In this document: positions 12,481 through 25,857 of the stretch, one piece after another | Numbering within the stretch: the stretch's first letter is position 1 | Layout: the number at the start of each line of letters is the position of its first letter | Origin: Hyaloscypha bicolor E | Taxonomy: Eukaryota > Ascomycota > Leotiomycetes > Helotiales > Hyaloscyphaceae | NCBI RefSeq assembly: GCF_002865645.1 | Contig: NW_020194619.1 | Span: 2,516,442-2,580,441 of the forward strand | Direction: 5' to 3' | Length of the DNA: 64,000 bases | Position numbers and translations under genes: made by a program | The notes under the pieces: generated by a model | Told to the model about the DNA's origin: nothing | The model's database searches: none | What the model saw: only the letters and a program-made list of their open reading frames with translations

Positions 12481-14963
12481 CTAGAAACTCTCTAAAAAAT
12501 ATAAAAAATAGTATCTCTTTCTAATTATATACAAATTCCCTAATCCGGTCTAGTACTAGATTTTCCCAAATATTCTATATATCTATATTACTTCTAAGGT
12601 TTTAGTTATATACTAAAGGCTATAGCCTTTTATATATAACTTCTCTTCCTATAATATTCTTCTATCTTATATATCTGTTTTCTATTCTATTTATACTCGA
12701 CTTATTTCTCTATATTTAATTATATAGTATTTGTATTAATTAGATACTTAAGGGTATTTATTAGCTTCGATTTTATTATAGAATTAGTAGGATTTAATTC
12801 TCTCTTAATCTATTTAATTTCTATAATCTCTTATTATTCATATATCTAGTAAAGATATATTATATTAATTATTAAATACTTTTCTCGAGTAGTTCATAAT
12901 TTAATAAGGCATTTATATAATAACTTCGAATCTATATAGACTACTAGTAATAGTTCTATTTCTAGTACTTTATTAATTATAGATTTAATTAAAGTATCTA
13001 TATTAAAGCCATAAGCTATATTATAGAGTTCTAAAGCTAGAATACTTCTAGTAACTCTCTTATATTTAGTAAAGAACTAGTAAATAATATTAGTATATCT
13101 AGTTCCGTTTACTAGAACTAGAATATATCTAATTTAGAAAAAGAGATTTCTATTATTTATAAATAAAGTATTCATAAAAATAAATAAATATAAGGATTTC
13201 TTTACTAGCTTTATAAATCTCAGTTCTCTAGTAATATTCTTAATTTGCTATTAAATTCATTTATTAAGTACCTTTATATTAATTTCTGAGGGTTTAATAG
13301 TTTAAATAATAATTAATAAGTTATATAAAGCTTCTAGTTAATAGACTAATATAATATATACTTCTCTAATATATTAAGTAATATATTAGTTCTTAATAGA
13401 AAGACCTTAATAAATAGTACTTCTACTACTTATAGTAGTAGTATTTTTTATAGAAATAGTTCGGAGGTTTTTATATTAGTATTCCTATATAAAAGTAATT
13501 CTAGTAATATTTATATAGATAATACCTCTATTAAATTTGAGATTATAATTAATAATAAGGTATTTATATTTCTTAGCTAAGAATTTAGTTTTTTAGAGTT
13601 TTAGTTACTTTATTTTTATAAAATTATTAGTTCTAATAAATAGAGTATTATTAGTTTAAAGGCTAATAATTCCGAAGAATTATTTACTATAAAGGAGATA
13701 AGAGTTATAAGTTAACTATTTTATAAAAAGCTTATTAATATAATAGAAATAGTAAGTCTTAAACTAGTAGTTCCTAGCTTCTAATATATTATATAGTAGT
13801 TTTATAACTTTTAGAACCGAATTATTATTTAGATTTAGCTTTCTAGTAAGCTTATAAAATAAATTAATATAAAAATTATAGTTAAATAAGGTTATTAATT
13901 AGATATAAGCTTGCAAGATATTATATAAATATAGCTCTATAATATTTATTATTATAGTAATAATACTAAGAATAATTCTCTAGCTAATATATTAAATAAT
14001 AGGTAATTATATTAATATTATATATTTCTTATTATTATTATAAGCTTAAATAACTAGTCTCGACTTTTTAAACTTTCTCTATATATTCTTATTCTTAATC
14101 TTATTAATAAACCGGGAATTAAAGATATATATCTTTTTTAGTACCTGAGATCTGGAAGTAATTTTAAATATATCCTTTTTTAAAAGACTAGTAACTTTAA
14201 CTTAATAAGAGTTCTTATATAGGTTATTATCCTATAGGAATACTATAATATCCGGGCTCTTATAAGAGTATTCTCTACTATACTTTAGTAAAATAGCAGA
14301 AATAGTAAGAGGAATTATACCTGTATTACTTTTAGTTTTATTATAAAGTTTGGGGATAGATTTAGATTCGGGGCTATTAATAATAACCTTAAGATCCCTT
14401 ATATAAAAGGGCTTTATAAAGGTTAAATAGAAGGTAGTATTACTATATAGTAGAGCTAGTATATAGTTCTCTTTATTAATGGCTACTAGTTTATATAACT
14501 TATCCCAATTACTAGATTAACTAGTATTTCTTTTATATTATATAAGAATATCCGAATTCAAGAAAAGCTTATAAATATTAGTAGTACTAGAACTATTTCG
14601 GGTATTTAGGGTATTTATAATCTAGTATCTAGCTCAAAGCTTCTGAATTTCTACTATTACTTTCTTAAGTACTACTAATTATTATAATATAATTAGTAAT
14701 AGAGTATTATATTTAGTTATTTAAGGTAAAGTACTATAAATTAAAAGAGTTAAGATAATACTATTAGGTCTAACGGAATTACTAATGGCCTTAAAAGCTA
14801 TTTAAAATATGGTATTCTTATTAATTCTATTAATTTTGGCTATAATAATAAGGTAAGTATATTAAATCGGGCTATAGTAATATTCTATAATTCCGATAGA
14901 GTTATAAGCTTCTATAAAGATGATTTTAATCTTAGTTCCTATAGTATTTACAAGTTAAGTAAA

Positions 14964-15038
14964 CTCTTTACTAGTAAACTCTTTACTAGTAAACTCTTTA
15001 CTAGTAAACTCTTTACTAGTAAACTCTTTACTAGTAAA
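14964..15038 (-). repeat. 15-bp tandem repeat within the relic integrase frame (5 units)
   Basis: Five perfect copies of CTCTTTACTAGTAAA. Read on - each unit is TTTACTAGTAAAGAG, which encodes FTSKE in the integrase frame. Copy 1 has a single unit at the equivalent site (about 5105-5118). Because the unit is five codons, the expansion is frame-neutral. Confidence 0.9.
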
Positions 15039-17597
15039 CTGCTTTCCGGTATTTATTATAATCTAATTAAGAGAACTTAAATAGATATTAATCTAATACT
15101 ATTTTAGGGTATCCTAAATATATAATATACTAATATTTTAAAGCTATTAGCTAGCTTAATATTAAGTACTTTTATTAATAATATAAAATATAGGCTTACT
15201 AGAAATATAGAAAATATTAATAATAATAGAATAATTAAAGCTAATATTATTTTTTAGATTAAACTTGAATTATTCTAATAATTATTCGAATTTCTGGTAT
15301 TATTATAGTACTTTATAAGATATTTAAGAGCTTTTATATTAATATTATAGCCTATTTATTCTAGTATATTTCGGAGCTTACTAATAAATAAATAACTAAA
15401 ATAGTTATATAAATATTATAATTCGACCTCTATAAGAAAGCAGGGGTTATAAATAAAGAATTCGGAAATAAAGCTTTATAAAGTAGTATTCTAAAGTAAG
15501 AAAGAATATCTAAAATATTATATTATAGATATAAAGCATTTATTAGAAATAATAAAATAATTAGTAAGATTATTAAAGTAAATCTCTAGCTTATCTATAT
15601 TAGCTAAGCTAAATAAAAATAGAGTCTTTATAAGTATAATATGAAATTATACTTACCTAATTAGTATTTTTATTATTATAGATCTAATAGAAGATATAAA
15701 TCTAATATTAAACTAGATATTAATTTAATCTTTAGTAATTTTATTAAGTTAAATACTATTATTAGTTTACTATAAAGCTTAAAATTAGTTAGAACTAGTA
15801 ATTAAGAATCTAAAGGCTCTAGTATTAATTATAATTCTATAAAAGTAATAAGTATTATATCTTAATATATTATTAATTATTAATATCTAAATATCTTTTA
15901 TTTATTTAGTAGGCTTTAAGATATAATTTTTGCCTATTATCTAATATATAAAGGAAAGAGAAATAAGGTTATTTATAAAAGTATTAGTTATAGAAATAGT
16001 AGAAATAGGGGCTATAAAAATAGCTAGAAAGCTCTTAATAGAAGTAAAATAGAAATTAGAGTAATATTTCTTTCTTTTATTTATTTCTACTAATAAGGCT
16101 TTAAAAATATTACTTACTAGTTTATTCTTACTACTTTTATTATTATTTTTTCTTTTGAATTTAGTAATATACTATATATAAGTATTACTAAAGCATTTAT
16201 TAAAGTTATAAGTATTTCGGGATCTAAATTAGTAAATATTTCTATTCTTAAATCGAGTTTTCTCAGCCTTTTATTTTTTTAGTATATATTTCTATAAGTA
16301 GTATTTAGATCTCTTATATATAAAATACGACTTTGAAGTATAAATATTATAATTATAAGGCTTAGAGTAATTATTATAGGTTCCGAAGTTATGGTTAGAT
16401 CTATATTAATAATTTCCGGACAAATAATAATTAGGAGAATTATAAGAATAGTATTATTAATTAGTAAAAAGAATCTCGGTATTAATTTATTATTTCTTCT
16501 TATAAATAGTAATAAATAATTAGAGCTTATTAATAAGTTAGCCGAGATTAAGAGAAGAATCCGAGACTATATATTAATATACTAGTATATCTTAATAGGA
16601 AATAATAATTTTATTATATAAGAATTCGATATTTTATAAGATAAGTACTAGTCTATATTATAATTTATATAGGTTATTAATTAGTAACTAGACGAGCTCA
16701 AATATTATCTTTTTAGGATATTAAGTTATTATAGTTACTATTATAATAGTATTTTACTTATCTAAGTTTTAATATTAGAAATTAGGGCCTTTAAAAAAGC
16801 TATAAATATTTATATAGGCCTTTTTATATATATATTAAGAAAGCTAGTTATTATAAAAGTAATCTTATACTAGTTTCTTTAATATAGTAGGGAAAGCTCT
16901 TACTAATGCCTTTTATAGAAGCTTTATATATTAGTAAATATTAAGGAAAATAGCGAGTTTTTAATTAAAATTACTATTAGTTCTATTATATTTCTATATC
17001 TCGGTATATATCTTTACTATTTCTCTAATTAGCTTTATAGTAAGAGAACTAGTTAAAGGGCTATTTGGAAGTAATAGAAATAATAGAAATAATAGAAATC
17101 CGTTATTACTAGCTCTTTATAATCTGGTACTAGTAGAAGTAATTATAGGTAATAAAGAAATATAAGTAATAATTAGTTTAGTTTATTAATTTCTTATAAT
17201 ACTATTATTAGGGAATATATATAATAAGGTAATAGGGCCTATATTAAGGTCTAGTCTAGTAATAATAATATTAGCTATAGTCTAGATATATTATTCTTTT
17301 TTCTAAATAGTATTAACTAAGGGCTATATAATAGCAAGTCACTTATTATTTTATTTAATATAAATACTACTATATTATAAAGCAGTTTATAATTTATATA
17401 GTATATATTAATCTAGATAATTAAGTATTTTAAGGTTGAAATTACTAAAATTCTCCTTAAATAATTCCCAGAGGTTATTATTAGTCGACTTTTCTATCTT
17501 ATACTAGAATAGTCTAGTATTAAGGTAGTTCAGGACTTCCTTATTACTATAGGTAATTAGATTAATACTGCCTTTCTACTTCTTTATTTATATATAT

Positions 17598-17900
17598 TGT
17601 GGTACGGCAGGCCGTACTCGTCAAAAATCATATTGTTTTGGCGGTTTTGAGGTTTAGGTCACATGGTAAAGGCCGCGGCCTTTTGTATGTGACTTGCGGA
17701 AATCATATAAGAAAGCTGGTTTTTCTGTAGACTTAGAGAATAATCCTTTATGAGTATTTAATTAATTGAGCTTTTGTATACTATATGCTATTTATACTTT
17801 ACTGTTTACGCTTTTGATTTGTTATTTTGCTATTAAGTCACGTTTTGCGCTCTGGTGTACTTTATGTGGGTTTTTGTCTTGTCGCAGTTTCCCTCCCACA
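17598..17900 (+). repeat. Unmutated solo LTR of the 881-29953 gypsy family
   Basis: A 303-bp segment of normal base composition inside RIP-degraded copia copy 2. It starts TGTGGTACGG and ends CTCCCACA (TGTGG...CCACA), flanked by ATAT on both sides (17594-17597, 17901-17904). That possible 4-bp duplication lies in low-complexity sequence. Its reverse complement aligns over its full length with the mutated LTRs at 881-1184 and 29643-29953. No internal sequence is attached, so it is a solo LTR, inserted opposite to the outer element. Confidence 0.87.
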
Positions 17901-18036
17901 ATATCCATCTTATAGTTCCGCTATACCAAACCCCTAGGGCCAAGCCCTTCTTAATATATGTGTGATTCATAGTAAGAGAAGTTTAAAGGTAAGGTAGTTC
18001 ATAGTAAGTTCGTGGAAAGGGTTCGGTAGTAAAGGT

Positions 18037-18151
18037 GTCCAGATACCTGGTTCAGATACCAGATACCTAGTTCAGACACCAGATGCCTGGTTCAGATGCC
18101 TGATTAAGATACCAAAAGCCTGGTTTAGATGCCAGATGCCCAGATACCTGG
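18037..18151. repeat. Minisatellite of about 18-20 bp, variable units
   Basis: Repeats of CCAGATACCTGGTTCAGATA and close variants in the 5' untranslated/gag-proximal part of copia copy 2. Copy 1 has only a short degenerate version near 7770-7812. The units retain C and G far better than the flanks. Confidence 0.75.
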
Positions 18152-18751
18152 TAGTATATTAAAGTAAATATTTCGCCCTTAAATATTTTACTTATAACGA
18201 GAAATTTAAGAAGTGAAATATTATAATTCCGGGAGGGTCTGAAGCTTAAAGGACTCGATTTAATAGTAAAATCGAAGTAGTAGTTAAAGAGCTTTAAGGA
18301 TATATATAAGGTATATATTCCGGAGAGAGGGTCCTATAGATACGGGTATTATATAAGTAGAAAAGATGGTTTCCAAGAAAGTAGTCTTGGGGCCAAAAGA
18401 AGTTGGTTTTAAAAGGTAATAAATAGTTAAATAAATAGATAGTCAAAATGGCTAACTACTTATTAATTAGTAAGAACTAGAGTTTTCTCTCTTAGGCTAC
18501 CGGATACTTTATAGAATTAATGAGTAATTCCCCCCTTTAATAAAGTAGTTATTAGTCCTTAGTAAGAGCTAGCTATTTTCTCTCTTAGGCTACCTAATGC
18601 TTTATAGAATTAATAGGTAATTTCCTCCTTTAATATAAACTAGTTTAATTTTGCTATAGGCTACCAGATACTTCTTTAGCTTAAAAGATTCTATTCTCTA
18701 ATCTATATATATAAAATAGGTCTTGTTCTAATCTAAATACAGACTAATTAG

Positions 18752-19047
18752 TATTAGTTTACTAGTAATATATAATACTATTATATAATTATAGAATACT
18801 ATTTATATAAGATTAGTAAAATTATTATTTAGAAATAGGAATTATAGTATTATAGTATTAATATATAATCTCTAAATTTGCTAAGCCTAAAGGAATCTAG
18901 TTTACTAGTCAAGTTACTAATAAAATACGAGGTTATATAACTATATCCCGTATTTCATATCTTATTACCTATATTTCATTACTTATATTCCGTATTTTAT
19001 ATCCCGTAATTATATATATGACTTCCAAAGAAATAGTTATACTAATA
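18752..19047 (-). repeat. 5' LTR of copia copy 2
   Basis: A 296-bp LTR ending ATACTAATA, followed by the target duplication TTTAT. On the coding strand this is the upstream, promoter-bearing LTR. Confidence 0.88.
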
Positions 19048-20869
19048 TTTATAAAAGAAATATATTTTACTTTTTTTAATTTTAGTAACTTTAAAATATA
19101 TATTATAATACTAGTAGCTTTTTTAATTTTCTAAATATAATTTTACTTATAGTATTCTATAACTATTTCTTTTTCTAGTTCTATATCTATTTTAAAATAT
19201 TTATTTATAAATATATATTTATTATTAATTTTATTTTTAGAAAAATACTAGAATTTATTTCTTTTAATAAACTATTTAAGTTAATTTCTAGTATATATTC
19301 TTTAAAATATAATATTATTAAGCTTTTCTAATATATAATATTCTTTTAGTTAATTTATATATCTTATTCTATATAGCTCAAGCTAGTAGTATAATAGCTT
19401 TATATTCCTTAACTTATTTTAATTTATTAGTTTAATATTATATATAAGAACTAGATTTTTCTCGGAAATAGGTTTTAAATAAATCTAATAGGTAATATTA
19501 AATTATATCTTTTCTTCTTAGTATTTTTTATTTTTCTATATTCTAGTTTCTTTAATATCTTTATTTCTTATTTATATTTACTTTATATATATTTCTAGAA
19601 GTATTTTTCTATTATAAACTTTATTTTATTTAAGTATTTTCTAGATTAAAAAGTATATTTCTATAAATAATATAGCTTTTCTATTATAAACTATATAAAA
19701 AAAGTAAATTTAATTAGTTTATATATAGTAAATCTATTTAAGGCTTCTTTTTATCTATTATAAATATAATAAATATTTAAATAATTAATTATATTATTTC
19801 TTTTAAAATTATAGGCTAAAATAATAATTCTATTAATTTCTAGTTTATTAAGTTCCTAAATTACTACTTTTTTAAATTCCGATTTATTATCTATTTAAAG
19901 CTATTTAAATAAACTATATCTATAAATAATTTCTTTTTAAATAAACTTAGTAATCTTCTTACTAGTTAAGTTCTTTAAAGATCTAGTTTTAATTTATTCT
20001 AAAAAGCTATCTCTAGTAATAACTACTAAGTTATATTTTTTATAGTCTAATAGTTTAATTATATTAATTTCAAGGTAATAAAAAAGAAATATAGCTTTTA
20101 TTAGATATAGAGCTTTTTCTTATCTTTTTTTATTCTTATATTAATAGACTTTATAGATACTAATATATTTTTATATATAGTTATAGTATTTTTTCTAGTA
20201 ATAATAGCTAGTTACTAAATAAAAAGTATTCTTTTTTCTAGTATATCTAATTTTATTATATAGCTTTTTAATAATAATTTTTCTTTACTTTTAATTATTA
20301 ATAATAAATTAAGATAAATATATTTTAGATATAATTCTTTATAGTAATTAATTTCTTATATTATAATTTAAAGCTTTTCTATTTAATTTTTAAAACTCGG
20401 TTCTAGATATTCTTTCTAGTCTAGAAAATATTATAAAATATTATATAATATTCTAATATTATTCGAAATAACTATTATCTAAGGGATCTAGTAAAATAAT
20501 CGGATTATTAAATAAAGTATAGAAGTTAGTATTATTATTTATTATTTTATTAGAGGTTATATATAAAAGACTATAGCCTTTATTATATAACTTTTAAATA
20601 TTATTATTTTTTAATATTACTAATTTGCTTTTAGATATAGTAAAGCTTTAATTATTAATCTCTAGTAACTAGATACTATTATTTAAATAATTAGTAAAGG
20701 TTTTAGAAGTCTGATTTTTTAAAATAATATTATATAACCAAATTAGAATTACTTTTTTTAATTAAACTTTCTATTTAATAAATATTATTCTAATAATATT
20801 AAGCTCTATTACTAACTATTTATTAATATTCTTATTATCTTTAGTATTACCTTCTTATTATAGGTATTT

Positions 20870-22120
20870 TAATAATCTATTAATAATAATATATTTAGTT
20901 TTTTTAATATATTTAATTTTAAAATCAAATAGTTAAATTTATATTAGCTAGTAAATAATTAGAATTCTAAGAAAATCTATAGCTGCTTTATTTAGCTATA
21001 TAACTAGTATATTAGTATCTAGTTTAAGAATAAAGTAAATTTCATATAACTAGAATTATACTTTCTATAGATATTTTACTAGCCCTTAATATTCTTTTTT
21101 AATAGTATTATATTTTTATTTAATATTATTCTAGATTTCAAACTTATATTATATAACTCTCTTTTTCTCTTTATTATTATATTAACTAAAAATTCTATTC
21201 TATTTATCTAGGCTAGTATTTATTATTAATATAATTATTTCCTAATTTTCTAATAGATTATAGTATAACTTATAGAATATTAAAGTAATAATAAGCTTTT
21301 CTTAAAGAATTCATATAACTTATACTTATTTATTACTTTAGTTCTATATTATATCTTTTCTTATTAAGTAGTAAATAGGTTTAGTAATAACTATAAAGTT
21401 TTTAATCTAAATATAGTAATAAATAATAATTCTAATAAATGCCTTATCTTTTATTATATTATTATAATATTTCTATTTTAAGATCTTAATAATTTCTGAG
21501 CTTAAAGAGCTTTTTTTAAGTACTTTATAAATAAAGCTAATAATAACTATATTATTATAATAGAATTATAATTTTTCTCTAATACTAGCTCTAGCTTATT
21601 TAACTTTATTTAAAGTTATATTTAGGTTTTAAAAATATTCGAATATAAAATACTAAATACTAGATAAAATAAACTATTTATTATAATTTATATAAAGTCT
21701 CTTAATTCTAATATTATTAATAAATAATATAGTAATTTTAGGAAATAAATTCTTTAGAATAGTTATAATAATTTATATAAACCATATAACGGAATTAATA
21801 GCTTCCTAAAATAGTATAATTATTCTTAATAGCTCTAAAGGTATTATAAATATAGTTAAATCTTTATTATAAATATCTAATATAAATTAATTATATCCGG
21901 AAAAGAAATTAATTAAAGAAATATAAATATATCTAATAAATTTCTCTAAAATCTTATTAGTAAATAAAAATAGATTAGTATTTTATAAAATTACTAAATT
22001 CATTTTTATAATAATATTAATTACTTTATAAGTTCTAGTAATCTTTTTTATAACTAAAAGCTATAGATTTTAGTAAGGTTTATTATATTTTTTAAGGATT
22101 TTATAATCTAGATATTCTAA
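20870..22120 (-). pseudogene. Relic gypsy reverse transcriptase and RNase H of the 881-29953 element
   Basis: In one frame on - from about 22080 down to 21650 the order of residues follows gypsy RT: a K(x)R-x-VI-like start, FFSGYN near 21890, DLTIFIIPLE (for DLTTFxTPLG), EAINSVIWF (for GATNSVxxF) and FINNIRIK (for FIDDIxIK). Both catalytic Asp are changed to Asn by G-to-A on the coding strand. An RNase H C-terminal-like stretch (YKFNYLILKLNI, then KTKYIIINRLLKYL) lies near 20870-20960. Stops are at expected Trp/Gln sites. It cannot be functional. Confidence 0.78.
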
Positions 22121-22959
22121 TAATATTTTTACTACTACTAATACTAGAGCTTTAGGATATAGAAAATTCTTTTCTTACTAAGCCTTATATTTAATAGTCT
22201 TAATTAGAATAAATAGACTAATATTCTTATAGACTTTTCCTATTTCTTTTTAATTAAATATAATTATATTTTCTTAATTAATTATTAATTCTTAGAATAT
22301 AACTAATTCTTTTTTTTAGAGCCAGTTACTAATATCTAATTATTTAAAATATTCTAGAATAAATTATAAATCTTTTAGAATAGTTAATATCTTTAGTAAA
22401 AGATAGTTCTTATACTTTCTAGTATATTTCTATAGGTATTTTCTAGTTTTAAATCTTTTAAACTAATTTAAATATTTATCTGAACTTTTTCTAGTTCTAT
22501 TATTAGTATTTACTAATTAAATCTTCTTATTCTTTATTTTATATACTTCTATAACTAAAAATAAATTATAGTTATTTTCTTTTTCTTTAAAAGCTATAGC
22601 TATTTTCTCTAGTATTATTTTTATCTAATTTCCGGAATTTATAATTTTTCTATTTAGCTTCTTTCTAGTTAGATATAAAAAATGCCTTTTTATCTAATAT
22701 TCTAATATACTTTTCTTAAGCTTCTATATATTCCAGAATTCTTTCTAGTCTTAAGTTCTATATTTCTTTTTTAGAAATATTTTTACTTAATATTCTTTTT
22801 ACTTCTTTTTTTATTAAATCCGGAATTACTCTTGATAATACTCTAATTAGAGCTTTTTCTACTTTAGTTTTCCTAAAAATATTATTAATTTCCTAAACTT
22901 CTAAACTTAAAATAAAAGAATTAGTAAGAAATTCTAGTATCTTTCTATTTTTTCTAATA

Positions 22960-25855
22960 CCCCCCGTTTATTAATACGAGTAATTAATTAATTGCTCTTC
23001 TAATTAATTAATTATAGCGCCCGATTAATTAATAGGAAGGAATTACGATTCGGGCTCTATAGTGAGTCCCGATTAATTAATCGGGACCCCGATTGCCCAA
23101 TCGGGTAATATTAAGGTTTCGGGAATAATAAAAGCAGTATATATTAGGATACTTTACCTAAATCAAGCTTTATTATATATATCTCCTACTTCGTCTAAGT
23201 GCTTTTATAGCTACCCTAGCCCTTTTTAGGACCCTTACACTCACTTGTTTACCTAATTCCCCTTCTCTAGCTCTATTCTTATATACTTACTCAATAGCTA
23301 CTCTCTTTTTTACTCTCTCAGATACCCTTCCAGCCTTCTAAACTAACGAAATTAAACCCCAATTATTTTCCTTTACTACTGCTTTAGGGAAAGTAATTTT
23401 GTTTTTCTTATAGGCCGTACTAGTAATAAGCAAATCAGGATAAGTTAATTATAAAGTAACTTTATTAAGAGTATTATATGGCTAGAGAATTATAAGCTTA
23501 CTATACTTAGTAATTAACTAGTAGCCCGGTTTTTAATTAGCTTTAGCTAAAAGTATATTCTTATAAGTTATATATCTTTAAAGTCTTTTCTAGAACTCTT
23601 ACTAGAATCCGAGCTATTTCTATACTAAATTAATATTACTTTGGGATCTATAGAATTATAATCTCCTAAATATTATATTTAAAAGCTTTAGTACTAGTCC
23701 TCTTTACTATTTTCTCTTACTATTTCTTTATATATTCTATAACTCTCTTAGTTAGTTTAGACAAAATTATTTCCTTTATTACTTCTTCCTATTCTGCTTT
23801 CTAATTAATAAATAAGCTATTCTCTCTATTTTCTTCTTCTCCTTAAACCTTAATAATAGATAATTATTTAGAAGTACTACTCTTATTAATATTAATTTCC
23901 CTCTCTCCTAAGGCTATATATATATATATAGCAAGTACTTTCCTTATAATTCAGGAAATTAGTAGGTAGCTTTTATTTAAACCAGACCTTATATAGTATA
24001 TTACTCTTAGGAAGAGTAGATATAGCCGTAGTATTAATTACTCATATAATTAAAGAAAGTAATTATATCTAAAATTAGATACTAGTATTTACTTATATAA
24101 CCTGTAGTTATTTCTTAAAGATTTAATTAGTAACCTTAATAGAGCCCTGAAATTAGGAGTAATAAGCTCGTTCGCAAATAATCTTTATTTCTCTCTTTTT
24201 ATAAACCTCAATTACTTTTCCCTTAAACTTGCTCCTATTATTATAAGCTAGAATAGTAATATATCTATTATTATTTAGCTATTTAATAAGCTCATCTGCA
24301 GCTTCGTCTATAGCCTTAGCCTTAAGCCTATAGATTTAAATGAACTTGAAAAAATGGTATTTTAATTCCTAGATCTATATATATTCTCTATCCGGATTAT
24401 ACTATAATAATATTAGTAAGTAGTATAGATAAAAATCGCGATTTTTATAATTTTCGCAAAAATCGCAAAAATTATAGGAAAAGCTCAAAAATATAGGAAA
24501 TACAGGAAATGCAAGAAAGGCTAAAATAGAAATAAATCATATAACTTAGGGAATACTTATACGGAAATCTATTAAATCCAGAACCATATACTAGCCAGAA
24601 TAATGAGATTAAATAGGTATTACTTCTATATTATTCTTTTGAGCCTTCTCCTTATTATAATAAGTATAATAGGCACTTATCCAAGTATAATTATTACGGG
24701 ATAGGCCATTCTAAAGTCGTCTTATATACTCAAATATAGTATTAGAAGCTATTATGTAATTAGTATAAAAATTAATAGCTTTAAGGAAATACTTATCTAT
24801 ATATATTAATTTCTTATAAATAGTAGTTAAAATCTCAAAGACATTATTATAGTAAAAAATATACCGGGCTAGAAGAATCTTATTATAGTAAATATTATAG
24901 TACTTCTTATAATATACTTAATTATCCTAAAGCTCGTATAAATAGGATTCGTATTTAATATTAGCCTAGTAGTACTTCTTTACCTTAGTTTTACTAGAAA
25001 GCAGAGTATTAGAATTTTAAAGCTACTATTTAATATCTATATATTTCCTAGTAATAAGAATTTTCCTATTACTTCCCTTAGCAAGCCTCTAATTCTATAT
25101 AGCTTTATCTTTAGTAGACTAATTATTAGTAGGCTCTTTAGTAATTAGAGAGGGCAAAAACAGAATATTAGACAAACGAGTTTCTAGAGTAATAATATTA
25201 AAATATTACTTTACTCGCCTATAAATATACTAATGAGGCATATACGGAATTAGAAATAAATAAAGAGTTAAAAGAGTTATATTAGAAGTAAGGTAATTAA
25301 TTAATTAAGAGATATAAAAATTAGTAGTTATATTTAGTAAATTAGTACTTATAATACTTGTAATATAAACTATATCTAGAAAATAAGGAAGTAAAGGCCC
25401 TATATATATCTAGAAGCTCTAGAGAAGTATCTTTACTCCTATTATTACTTCCCTTAATACCTAGAAAGAAATTAAATAAACTATATAATACTATAGATAT
25501 AGTATAAATAAGTAAAATACAAGTAAAATAAGAAAATTAGACTTGAGGATATACTTAGTATTAAATATTAGAAATCTATATTATAGTATAAAAAGTAAGG
25601 CTTAAGTAAAGTAAAGAATATAGAATTGAGAATATATTTAGTATAAATTAGTAAGTAAAAGCTTTTAGCTCTCTTAGCCCTATTAGCCCTAAAACCCCAA
25701 TATTATATAATTAATTAATTAGGATATTAATTAATTAATCGGAACCTATTATAGAGCCCGAATTATAATTAGCCCTAATTAACTAATTATAGTATCTAAT
25801 TAATTAATAGGAGAGGGCAATTAATTAATTACTTGTATTAATAAATAGAGAGAAA
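22960..25855 (-). mobile_element. TIR DNA transposon with integrase-like (KRBA2-type) transposase, RIP-affected
   Basis: Long imperfect terminal inverted repeats of at least 130 bp: CCCCCCGTTTATTAATACGAG at the left end faces TTTCTCTCTATTTATTAATACAAG (reverse complement) at the right. Both carry repeated ATTAATTAAT and TTCGGGCTCTATA blocks. TA flanks both ends (22958-22959, 25856-25857), an inferred duplication. On - a coding relic of about 24100-24900 shows YMVLDLIDFR, then after a probable intron LKYHFFKFI, AKAIDEAADELIK, YNNRSKFKGKVIEV and a CERAYYS...QGSI stretch. This is the order of an rve-type integrase core of the sort annotated as KRAB-A domain 2-like in fungi. Family assignment is inference. 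Confidence 0.65.
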
Positions 25856-25857
25856 TA

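Larger units (their letters stand above)
12185..19047 (-). mobile_element. Ty1/copia LTR retrotransposon, copy 2 (RIP-degraded, with nested solo LTR)
   Basis: LTRs at 12185-12480 and 18752-19047 (296 bp each), flanked by the 5-bp duplication TTTAT (12180-12184 and 19048-19052). Collinear with copy 1: RT near 13760-13825, integrase near 14830-15090, zinc-knuckle region near 16290-16340, all on -. Three things set it apart: a 15-bp unit expanded to five copies in the integrase, an unmutated solo LTR of a gypsy family at 17598-17900, and a less mutated stretch with a minisatellite at about 17905-18175. Both copies share orientation and target the same host element. Confidence 0.88.
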
